Source: Entoloma clypeatum (lineage: Eukaryota; Basidiomycota; Agaricomycetes; Agaricales; Entolomataceae). Taken from it: 64,000 nucleotides of DNA. Location of the stretch: the NCBI GenBank assembly GCA_963565915.1, contig OY751495.1, positions 2,480,001 to 2,544,000 of the forward strand, given 5' to 3'. This document shows, one piece after another, positions 19,127-29,272 of the stretch (position 1 is the first letter of the stretch; every line of letters starts with the position of its first letter). The position numbers were made by a program, and so were the translations under genes. The notes beneath the pieces were generated by a model. That model searched no databases and was not told the DNA's origin. It saw only the letters and a program-made list of their open reading frames with translations.

Positions 19127-20669
19127 ATGGTCTGTGATGAGGAAGACCCCTCAAAGCGACCATGGTACTCCCCGGAATTTATGTATAATCTTAAATCCCC
19201 CCTCATCGATATCTGGGCATACCGTGCAAATGTGACTGTCCTCCTATCACCCTTCAATAATTACAACAAGCCAGGAAAACGTGTCCTCGACCACTTTCCT
19301 GATCGCATCATACACGACATCACTCTTATTCGTGGCAAGACCGCCAAAGAGCATGCCGAAGCCAGGAAGTTGCGCCTCATCACCCTTAACAAGGTGTTCA
19401 ATGCCAACATCTGCTCCAACAAGTCTGCCATCATTGTCACCAACGCGGCCGTCCCCTCCCTTGCATCGGGTCATCAAGCTGTTGCAGCTTGGGAAACCTG
19501 GCACATGGGGTACTCCATCAACAAAGACTGGGCGGCTGGTGGCCTTGCAGTCTCTGATGACACTGAAACCTTAGCCATCGGACACAGGTTCTCCAACCTG
19601 GTCAGTCTGCTAGAAGGCTTCTCCAAACTGGAAGAAATCTACATATTCACCAACTCTGTCAATGCCATCCGGCGTGCCACAGATCCGGACCTCCACTCCT
19701 CGCAGGCAACTGCGCTCGCCATCATCAGCAACCTGGTCCCTTGGTTTGAGGAAACCGGCCTGAAATCCAAGGTCTTCTTCCACCATGTCCCTGACTGCTC
19801 GGACCATGGCTTCAAACCCCATCGTGCAGTGCACGACTTTGTCTCTTCAATATGCATTGAGTGTGGTGAGTCTGCCTCCAGATCCCTTGACTTCAACACG
19901 AAGCAGTTCACGGACAACATGCTCGGCGACTAGAACAGTTTGTACCAGTCCCCAAAGTACGTTGGCTGTCACTACCAATTCCCGAGATTGTGCGTCAGAT
20001 GCCAAGATCATGCTTGGGCCAAACAAATGAAGCCGTCCCACCTCAAGGGCGGCACATGGCTTAAGGATGTGGGCCACTCCCAATCCTTCACGGCACAAAT
20101 GGTTCGCGGCCTCACCAGTCACGCTCCAATTGGCCACTATAGGCATAGGTTCAATATTGGTGACAAAATTGAACAATGTGACTGTGGATCGGGGTCCGTT
20201 GAGGACTTACCGTCACTTTGCCCATGTATTCTACAAATGTCTGCACCACCCCACCAGGCCCCCAGACATGCCCACCTTCTTGAGGAACACTCCCATCTGG
20301 GATGTCTTTGGGAAATTCATTATGGACAACCCAGGGGCCTTTGCCTTTAGGGATCGTCCAACACCCAACACAACCATTGGCGGTAGTCGCGTGGTAGCAC
20401 GCTGGGTACAAAGGGGTGCAGCCCCCTCTGGCAAGCGAACACGATTGAAGGGTAAGAACCGCACAGGCGCTTCTTTGGTGGGTAGGGCGCAGACACCCCC
20501 CAGCGCCGTCAACGGCCAACCTCGCAAGGTTGGAGTGCTCCTGTATCGCGCGGCCAAATATTCAGGTGCGCATACTAACACGTTTGTTTACAACAGACTC
20601 CCCCGTCCTGGTGCAAGGACTTATCAGCTCGATAGAGCTTTGCGCCGCTTGTTCTTCATGCATACATAG
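19127..20669 (+). pseudogene. LINE ORF2 remnant: RNase H and C-terminal region (Tad1-like)
   Basis: The frame from 19127 has a TAG just after 19930 and a frame change near 20190. The first part is a RNase H fold (AIIVTNAAVP, then AAGGLAVSDD, then IYIFTNSVNAI). The usual catalytic TD residues in both boxes are TN here, two Asp to Asn changes expected to kill the enzyme. The second part resembles the tail of Tad1-like ORF2 proteins (LTSHAPIGHYRHRF, a CDCG cysteine pair, then DVFGKFIMDNPGAFAF). Endonuclease and RT domains are absent. Confidence 0.7.
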
Positions 20670-20742
20670 ATCCTCGGATCAATGTAGTTTACTCTATGTC
20701 AAGCGGACTGTACACCTAGTATACCGCTATATAAACTGTTGA

Positions 20743-20770
20743 CCAAAAAAAAAAAAAAAAAAAAAAAAAA
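20743..20770 (+). other. Poly(A) tail of the LINE
   Basis: 28 consecutive A after GTTGACC, about 75 bp downstream of the ORF2 end. This fixes the 3' end and plus-strand orientation of the LINE. A long uninterrupted A run suggests a fairly young insertion despite the coding defects. I could not find a convincing target duplication at both ends. Confidence 0.8.
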
Positions 20771-20922
20771 TATGGCAGTGAGCATTGCTCACAACCGTTG
20801 AGCTTCGCACAGGTCACAGCTCGTTGGTGGCTGCCACCCCCAAGCCCCTGCTGCGAGCTTTTGTGCTCGCCAAGGCTCGCAGGAATATGTATATGTACAA
20901 TATTTTATAGCAATATTCAGTT

Positions 20923-20950
20923 CCACCCCCCTCCGGGGCGTGGGGGGTGG
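20923..20950 (-). repeat. GC-rich hairpin near the 3' end of the Helitron
   Basis: Perfect 9-bp stem CCACCCCCC/GGGGGGTGG with a 10-base loop. Helitrons carry a GC hairpin shortly before a CTRR end. The position downstream of the Rep/helicase gene fits, but the expected CTAG-like terminus is not evident within 15 bases. A second palindrome (GTGAGCA-T-TGCTCAC, about 20778-20792) lies further out. Confidence 0.5.
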
Positions 20951-21013
20951 GGACAGTGTTTGTTATCTACAATGTTTTACAAACATGAGATATATCATAC
21001 AGCACAGAGATAG

Positions 21014-24000
21014 TTATATATAAATATTTAGAATACTACAGTTATCCATTTCTTTCTTATCTGTTATCTCATAGTAAGTCAATTGTCCAAAATCCAATCT
21101 TATCACCCACTTACAATTCCAAACCATGGAAAACAGGTTTGTACACAATGTTTTGTGTCTTGTTATCCGTATTTCCTTTTGGCAGCGAAACTTGATCTGT
21201 TCTCCTGATGTACACTGTGACAATCCAACATACAATTGTCCATGGGAAAACACTGGTGTCTGCAAACACAATCCCACTTTTTCCAATCCCTGCCCTTGAG
21301 ACTTGTTGATTGTCATTGCAAATGACAACCGAACTGGAAACTGCAACCGTCGCAATGGTACTGGCAGTGTTTCATCTGATGGCTCCAATGTTACATGTGG
21401 AATCAGTGCAATTTTTCAGCAAACTTTGCATCTCCAGTAATAATCCGGCACTTCAACAAACAATGTCGCACTTCTTCCACAATCATCCATGTTCCATTGC
21501 ACAGTCCCAGAGATGGATCCAGAGATGGATCCAGATTTTGAAGTGCCATGATCGGTGCTCCAGCCTTTAGTATTCGCAAGTGGAAGTCCTCCTGACTTGA
21601 GAGATGCAAGAAACTCTGTCGGATATAAGTGTCCATCATCACCACCAGGCAGATTGACAGAATCAACGCTCCACTTCACATGTTTCTGTGCAGTTGGATA
21701 GAGTTTGTCCAGAAGAATGTCATTCATCTTGTCAACATCATCATTTTTTGCACACAGGATTGTCCAATCCAAGAAGTACTTGTCTGTCTTTGGTGTGTTG
21801 TCTGAAATCCCGTCATAGATTGATCCAATCAGGCTGTCCACAGTTTTTTCATCACAGCACATGCCAGCTGGAATTTCCACCATCTCCTTGTCATCCACAT
21901 TAGTCCCGGCACCAATCTCTAGAAGCCATGCTGCATGTTGTACACTGCCTGGAGTTTGGTGAAGCTGCATATTCTGCTTCAAGTAGTAAACCTTCACGTG
22001 TTACCAAAGAGTGCTTTTGCAAAATGATGCAGCAATCGTCTGCTCTGAAGTCTCCACCAAACACAACAGTGATCCCACCAAATGGTACATCATTCTGCAA
22101 CAGATCTCTGAGATTTCGATCAACAGCCATGAGTGCATTCTTGTGCTGCATTGGCACTTCATCCCAGATAATAACCTTTGTTCTCTGCAACACTTCAAAG
22201 ATGGGATCTGTGTGCTTCACCATTCCAACCGACTGTTTATCCAAATTCAAAGGAATCTTGAACCTTGAATGTGCAGTGCGACCACCTTCAAGGAACAAAG
22301 CAGCTATGCCAGAGGATGCAACACAAAGAGCAACATGTCTTTCAGATCTGACTTTGGCAGCAATGGTGTTGCACAAAAATGTCTTGCCACCACCACCCCC
22401 ACTGTGAATAAACAGCAACTTGCCCTCATTGTTGTTGATGGAAAGCATTGCTGCATCAAATGCCAGCTTCTGTTCATTGTTGAACAAACTACAATTGTGC
22501 TCCACCATGGTTTTCAGTGTGTCAATGTCATAGTCCAGCTGCTCATGCAGCATGTGGTTGCCGATGGCCATGCCCTCCCAAGTCTCAGGATCTGCAACAG
22601 ATGGCATTGGTGGAAATTGGATGAGCTGTTTGCCAGACTTTCTCAAGATCTTTTCCAAGAGATATAGTCCAAAGTCATAGACCTGGTCTGGAGTAAATTC
22701 TCTATCAGGAAAGCGCTGTCTGAGGGCCCACTCCAAATTGCGGCACATTGGTTCCTTGAATTCATCCCAGAGCACATCTGGATGGACAGGAAAGCAGTGG
22801 ATTAGAATGATGGCAAACAAAGACCGCATTGCTGATCCAGTTTGCATTACAACAGCTTCATGAAGGCACTGTTTCCATTTCCCATCATCTTGCAGAAACC
22901 CATTTTCCAAGCAGGCCTGCTTGAAGTTTTCCAGCAGTACACTATTGACTGTGCGCAAAAATTCAAAGGAGGTAGCACCAGGAATCTTTGTCAAAAGCAG
23001 CCTGAGATAGAAGCGTTCACCCTGGGCAGGAGACGCAAAGTACATGCGACCAATTGCACCGGCACTGCGGGTTCTAGCCTTCCAGACCTTGGTCTTTTTG
23101 TCATAGGAATACTTCTGAGGAAAGTCCTGGTAGAGAATGGTGCGTGCTCCCTCCTCCCGCTGATTTGCTTTGAACCATGCAGTCAAGGGTGTCATGTCAA
23201 TATTAGAGCGACTCAAGACCTCATCCACATTGTCACCATCATTGTAGTAGATCATCTGGCAGTTGGGCAGATGGACAGGAAGGCGGTAGACAGTGGGGGA
23301 TATGTCATGCATGCCAAACTCAAACAACCTCCAACATGCCTCAGAGGCAGACACATAGCGGGCATCAAGGAACTCCTTGATTTCATTTCGCTGCTGGTCA
23401 CCACCTTCAGCAGAAATTTGGACTGTTGCTTTGTCTGTTCCCTTTCTGATGTACTTGTGGATATAGGTGACTGATTTGAGAGAAACTGTGATCTCGGTAT
23501 TGAAGTGGCATTCATACTTCCAAACCAAATATGGACAATGGGGGACCACATCTCTGTAAAAACCAATCAATTCAAATTTGTTCAATTGATTCAAAAAGAA
23601 AAATCCCACTGGTTGGTATACACATGTTCATCAGGCACTCTGTAAAAACCAATAAATTAAAATTTTTCAATGGTTCAAAAAAAGCACTTACCCATCAGTT
23701 TGATTATATTCACTCTTTTTGAATGTAACATTATTCTTGCGCCTCCGGTATGCTGGATATCCATTTTCAGAAAATTGAGTTGTCTCCTGAAAGTCTTTTT
23801 GATATCCTTTACTACACTTTCCATTGACCAAACATTGCTGATTGCATGGACCATGGAGCATAAAGGAAGTCACCAGTTTGTGAAGGCGTGGATGTTTTTC
23901 TTTGTCAGGAATCTCTGCTGAAATCATATGATCGATCTCTTCTGGTGTTTGGATTCTGTACTCCTTGTCCAACCAAATCAAGAGGTGCATGTGGGGCAGA

Positions 24001-26741
24001 CCTCTCTTCTGAAACTCAATAGTATGCACCATGCCAGTGACTTTGCCAAACACAACTCCTGATTTGATCTCTCTCAGGACTGCATTTTTCTTCAGCTCAA
24101 ATACTCTGGAGACAATATCTGGACGGTCCTGTGACTTTTGCTTGGATCCATCTGGCAGTGTGAACAGAGCATTTGTGATTTCCTCCCAGTTTGGATTGGC
24201 TGTCATGGTACAAAAGACATGAGGGACCAATAGGAGTCGGCACAGAGCCATAGAGTCCTGAAATGACTGATTCAACTGTCGTTTGCTTCCCATGAAAGAA
24301 GAGAGCAGAATTATCCGTTGACCATGATTTGCCAAGTTGAGATTCTGGTCATTGTCCCCATGTGCTGCATCCTGCAAGCCCTGATAGACATCTGCTCGCA
24401 ATCTCTTTTGATTGTGGAAGCACCAAGCCAAGAGGTTCTGTTGATGGGAGGCCCAGGCATCAACAATAAACTGTTGAAACAACTTTCCACAAAGAAACAT
24501 TGGAGGCTGTTCTCGAAGTGGCACATTCTTTGGTTGGAGATGATATGCATAATAGCAGCGTTCACTGACAAATTTGCTCCGTGTCTGACCTTCAGCACCA
24601 GGATGGATGGGAAGCTTTGGATGCCAGCTATATTGGCCAGAGGGAAATAGAAGGACATAGTGGAGAGGAGAATGGAGGTTGCTCATTTCTTTCAGATGAC
24701 CATCCCTGAAGCGCAACACAATGTCTCTGTCACTTTTTGGCTGGATCAAACTGTCGCCTGGAATAATAGCAGCAATTTCATTGGCATCATTGGGCAGATT
24801 GTATCTCCTGGGATCCATGCCATCAGCTGTGAGAATGAGATGGACATTGTGCTGTTCCTCAGGTGGCTTCTCATTCATGATTTGCCATGCCTGCTTATAG
24901 CGCTCAACATATGGATTGTCCCAGTGCAGCATAGCCTGAAGCTCAGCAATGATGGTTGCATCCAGATTGATATTGCGTGCTCCACGCATCTGTAGCTGTT
25001 CGTCGGCTTCATAGATGTACATCTGGGCATAGGATGGTACCAAATCACCCCTTGGCACCAAGGCGCCAGATAGATGGTGTAGTTCTCCCTGAATCCGAAA
25101 GCTGTAGGGTCCAGATCCATTGACAACTGCCAGATCAAGCTTGACATCCAGAGAAGTAAATGCAAAGGCAGCCTTGTACTGGCAAATATTCTTTTTAAAG
25201 TGGCTTGAAAATTGATGGATGCCAGATAGAAAGTGCCATAGTTCCTCAGGTGCACGTTGATAGGGTGTGAGCTGGATTTGCCCCTGAAGACAGCACATGC
25301 CAAACCTTGGATTATTTCTGGTGGACTTGGATAGTTTCTCTGCATCAAAGTGAAGTGCATGGCAATGGCTGCATACAACATTCATGAGTGCCAAGTCCTG
25401 TTGATCAGGCTCAACATCATAGGGAACACGACCTCTGGGAAATGGGAGTGGCCAGTTGTGTCCATAAATATTCTGCAGTGGTGCAGGAGGTGCTTGGTTG
25501 TTCCCATCTGGCTCTGGAGGTTGTTGCTGCTCCAAATCATCATTACCACCACCACCACCACCACCACTATCAATATTCTGTTGATAATCATTCTGAGCCT
25601 GCTGCTGGTCTGGAGTGACTTCATTCTGATTTTCATTTTCCAGTGCCTCAGCTGCCAGTCAACGACGTTCCAATCGAGCCAAATCTGCCTGGTGAGCCAA
25701 CTGTGCCTGCTCCTCATCAAGGATCTGTTGAGCCAACCGTTCATCCTCATCTATCTGGTTTTGCTGTGGATTATCAGCATCGGAATCATAGGCAGCCTGT
25801 CGTTCAGCCTCAACAGTCTGAAGATATGCCATGTGTCTGGCTGCAATTTCAGCATTCTGTTGCTCCCGCTCTGCATGGACTGAGAGCAGTCTTTGTTCAG
25901 TTTGTAATGCAATAGCCTGCTGTTGTTCCTGCAGCCTCAACTCCTGTTGCCGCAGTTGATCCTCCCGCAACTGGTTCTGACGTCTTTGTTCCTCCTGCAA
26001 TGCCAACTGCCATTGTTGAGCCATCAGCTGTATTTGATGCCTCTGGTTCTCCTTCTCCAATCGAATTTGTCTTTGATACTCCTCCTCCAATTGAAGCTGT
26101 CTCTGTCTCTGAATTTCTGCCTCCAATTCAAGTTGTCTCTGCTGTTCCTGGGCTACATTCTCAGCATGGCGTCTCTGTTGTTCCTGAGCCAATAACAGAG
26201 TATTATATCTCTGCTGCTCAGATCTTTGTCTAAACTCCTCTTGCAGTTGCTGAAGTGATGGTTGTTGGTGCATAGATGGATGGCCTCTTTGGGGTGGTAA
26301 TGGCAAAGGTGGAGGAACAGGAAGAGCATGTTGCAAGGGTGCATTCCAATTGTCTGGTATTTGGGTCTCAGGAATCAATGCAGCAACAGATAGTTGGTGG
26401 ATAGGAGGTATATAGGTTTGAGGTATCACTGCTGCAGGACCCAACAGATTGGCTGGTCCAACAGGCAAACGGTGAATGGGAGGAATATATGTCTCTGGAA
26501 TCAAAGCAGCCATCATCGTTCCAAAGTTTGGCTGAGGTGGAACAGGCAATGGAGGTTGTGACACATTCCTGGATTGATTTCGCCGATGGTCTGGATCAGT
26601 CATCTGATTGCACTGATAACGTTCTGCAGCACGGGCAGCATGGCGGGCAGTTTCAGGAGTGACAGGAGAAGCAGGATGTGATGGGCCAGCAGGAGGTGTA
26701 AAAGACCTAATCAGATGTGAATAAACAGAGTTCAGAGACAA
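21014..26741 (-). pseudogene. Helitron RepHel gene, broken
   Basis: Order on the minus strand: Gln-rich coiled-coil N-terminus (26741-25662); TGA at 25659-25661; Helitron_like_N and Rep region with the metal-binding HxH (RGLPHMHLLIWL) and a YIHKYIRKG Tyr/Lys motif; PIF1-type helicase with Walker A GGGGGKTFLCN, Walker B VIIWDEVPM, and C-terminal FAMTINKSQGQ plus FSHGQLYVGLSQ. Two short introns (23640-23691, 23554-23609) restore the frame between Rep and helicase parts. Lesions: the TGA above, a one-base insertion near 22040 with loss of about 20 codons, a TAA at 22001-22003, and two frame changes between about 21420 and 21700. Confidence 0.85.
23554..23691 (-). other. Two near-duplicate introns around a 30-nt microexon in the Helitron gene
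   Basis: Minus strand: donor GTAAGT at 23691 to acceptor TTTTTACAG ending 23640 (52 nt); exon 23639-23610 (30 nt, 10 codons including PDEHVYTN); donor GTGGGA at 23609 to acceptor TTTTTACAG ending 23554 (56 nt). The two introns are similar through most of their length, especially the last 18 bases. Removing both joins the Rep and helicase frames without a gap. Splicing is inferred from frame continuity and consensus sites. Confidence 0.65.
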
Positions 26742-27760
26742 AATATTTGAGTAACATACATGGCAGAATTAATTCAACAGTTAAATTTGGAGATAGAGCC
26801 TTGCAGCAGATGCAGAAAAAGCGAATACAACCACTTGCAGTGAGAACGGTCTGGGTCACTCAAATCCAAACCCACGACCGCGCTGTGTATATCACAGCCT
26901 TGTCAAGTACAGTATTTCGGCAGAGTCGGGCTCAACGTTACTCCAGCCTCTCAGACGTCCCAGTCCAACGTACTTTGTCTCACAAATAGGCTGTACCCTG
27001 GTGACACAAAAAATCGTGCTCGCAAAATGAGCGTCGTGATCTTGCTTGTGGCCAGAAAAGAGAAGGGAAGAGAAATACTATCACACCTTTGCAATGAAAT
27101 CCAAAAGTGAAATCGGTTCAAGCAGCAACAGTTGAAATGGAGACAAAATAAGTTGTAAGAACAACTCAATCTCCCTGTATACTGCAGTCCAGAGAGAGGT
27201 CCAAAAAAACAACTGGCAGACACCTCTTTCAAGGAAGCCAGGGACCCAGGACTTCTCTGGACTTCACCTTGATCAACAATGAAGGTCACTGCACAGGGAA
27301 CAATACCTGCTCAACTCAAGGAGAGGAAGATGGTGGGGGATTGAGAAAAAGAAAGGCAGAAATGATGTTTTCCTCATGGTGAACACATGTTTTCCTCATG
27401 TTTTGATGTCTCAAGGTCCAAAATGGGAACACCCCTTGATGCAGGGCCCCATCCATCAAGAACCAGCCACCATCAAGAGTCGACAAAAATCCAGGGGCCA
27501 TCGGAAAGAAGGTTTGTCGTGCCCACAGGAAAAAAGGTTCGTGCTGCGCGCTCACCATGAGGGGAGGACAAAAGCTGACCAATTTCTTATGTAATTTTAC
27601 ATAAGTCTTACATAAAACTTACATAACTTTTTTTCAGTCTTGGTCATACTATTCCCACTGTTATCAAAATATCAAACAACCAAATTCCCACCTTCCCTCC
27701 CATTAATAATATAAATAATATAAATAGATAGATAGATAGATTATAGATAGATACCCACTG

Positions 27761-27932
27761 GCACTATGTGGCCGTTATGGCCTCAATGCCGCCGCAAGAT
27801 GAGTCAAGGGACGTTTACGAATCCCGATTGCTGGGACCATTGTAACTTGTCGCCCTGAGTCGCATCCGTCATTGTGGTACGCGTTCAGTAATAACTCTAC
27901 TTACCATTCCTACCCAAAACACAAGACAAAAT
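27761..27932. other. Unassigned spacer
   Basis: Between the Helitron end and the next fragment. It contains the partial palindrome TGGCACTATGTGGCCGTTATGG and no ORF I would support. Confidence 0.4.
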
Positions 27933-28325
27933 AAGTATCAGGAAGGCATGTGCGGGTTCATCAGCCTCAAGACTCTCAACTCAGAGGGTTGCAGCAATCT
28001 GAAGCTATCCGAGGTTCTAATCTTGCTTTTCAAACCAACGTGAAGCCTGTGGAAGTGCGTGACACATAGTATCTCGATCTCAGCTTTCAGGCATGTAGTC
28101 TTCATCCCATTGCCGGGTTGCGACAGGTTCCAGAACTTGAAACTACCACCTGTCCCCCCATATGCAAGGCACGTCAGCCCAGGAGAAGCATGCTTATTAT
28201 GCAAAGGTTTCAATAACCCCCCCCCCCCACGTATACGGTACGCCATCGTAATCTTTCGCTCTTTCCCCTGTTTCGACATCGAACACCCAAGCTCACGCTC
28301 ATTTGACCAATATGCGCCAGCAATA
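27933..28325 (-). pseudogene. Possible WD40-type host gene fragment, cut by the G3 LTR
   Basis: The minus strand is open from the LTR edge and reads AYWSNERELGCSMSKQGKERKITMAYRIRG, a run of Gly codons from an 11-base C tract, then LTCLAYGGTGGSFKFWNLSQ, which resembles a WD40 blade. It ends at a stop near 27938. The frame has no start because the LTR begins at 28326. It may be the tail of a disrupted gene or a piece captured by the Helitron. Only one blade-like segment is visible, so this is tentative. Confidence 0.3.
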
Positions 28326-28729
28326 TGTTATGCTTAACAAACCGTTCCAAAGGTTCGGGCAGAGTATGCAGGAAAAGTGGAAAGGCGAAGAGCAAAGTGA
28401 TTGCTAAATCTAAGGAATCTACTACAGTACAAGAGGTTTATATAGGTACTGACTATAGGCGGTAGCGGATGAGTCAGTACTGCGGAAGGCAGTGCGCATG
28501 AGTAAGGCGACTGCGGAAGGCTATGTACAATGAATAAGCTGACTGTGGAAAGCGAGTCAGCGCGGGAGCAAAGTATACTAAAGGGGATGATGAAGTAATG
28601 TAGTGAGTCAGACTGGGAATCGAAGGTTGCGAAAGTAGACATTAGACATAGTAAGTTCGTAAGAGGGCGCCGAGTCGGGCCGATAAGTAAAAGATATGAC
28701 GTGGTCCTCATACCGTAGAGTCTGTAACA
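28326..28729 (-). repeat. 3' LTR of gypsy element G3
   Basis: TGTTACAGAC to GCATAACA on the minus strand, 404 bp, next to the purine tract GGAGAGGTGAACA. It carries the same TATA box and AGATTTAGCAA motif as the other family members. Confidence 0.88.
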
Positions 28730-28763
28730 TGTTCACCTCTCCAAGCTCTGTGTCCTCACAGAG

Positions 28764-29135
28764 TCACTGTCCCCATCCCTTGTTGTTGCCGGGATCGGAC
28801 CAGTTCGGACTTTCCTTGAGGCTCCAGTCATATATCAACTCCTCGTTGATGGCTACGGCGAGTTCGAGGCCTTTGATAGCCAGCCGAATATGTCGATTCT
28901 CGATTACGAGGGTGCTGGTGTAATTTCTGAGAATTTGTTTTTCCTCGGGACTCGGGGCGACGGATAGGTTGGACAGCGAGTGAAGCTGGATATGCATCTG
29001 GCGATGGAGGAGGTCGGCAAGGGAAGTTTCGAGAGCATGGATTTGGTCTCTCATGGAGAGTGCTTCGTTCATGAGGGCGGCGATGGCGGGGTTGATGTCG
29101 GTGGTGGAGGTGGAGGTAACGGTGGTGTTGGACAT
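28764..29135 (-). CDS. Accessory ORF of G3 between pol and 3' LTR
   Basis: 123 codons, the partner of 15207-15578, from MSNTTVTSTSTTDIN to NNKGWGQ. It differs from the G2 copy at only a few residues (for example R for C, Q for R, P for L, E for K) and has no stop, unlike pol. The sequence is predicted helical and coiled-coil. Function unknown. Confidence 0.6.
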   Translation of the reverse strand: MSNTTVTSTSTTDINPAIAALMNEALSMRDQIHALETSLADLLHRQMHIQLHSLSNLSVAPSPEEKQILRNYTSTLVIENRHIRLAIKGLELAVAINEELIYDWSLKESPNWSDPGNNKGWGQ

Positions 29136-29272
29136 GGCGGCGAGGATGGTTGAGAGATAGAAGAAGAAGGGGGAGGCTATATTGGGCAGGGAAAAGGACT
29201 AGAGCGGGGAACTCGGTGTGTGGTTGACTGATGAGATCGATACTTGTCATGGATTCTGAGCGCTGTCTTTTA

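Larger units (their letters stand above)
20771..27760 (-). mobile_element. Helitron (minus strand), inactivated
   Basis: Contains a Rep/helicase gene (26741 to about 21014) in minus orientation, preceded by about 1 kb of leader whose outer part (27530-27720) recurs at 17009-17210. The 5' terminus is in the TATC-rich stretch near 27720-27760 (minus strand ...TATTATTAATGGGAGGG). On the 3' side a strong hairpin (stem CCACCCCCC 20923-20931 with GGGGGGTGG 20942-20950) lies 65 bases beyond the last coding sequence. I could not place the terminal CTRR, so both boundaries are approximate. Confidence 0.75.

Noticed and set aside
20923..20950. GC hairpin as a transcription terminator
   Set aside because: The organism is a fungus; Rho-independent terminators do not apply, and its position suits a Helitron end.
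25536..25618. ORF with poly-His at 25560 on the plus strand
   Set aside because: It is the reverse of a Gly/Asn-rich trinucleotide repeat in the Helitron gene.
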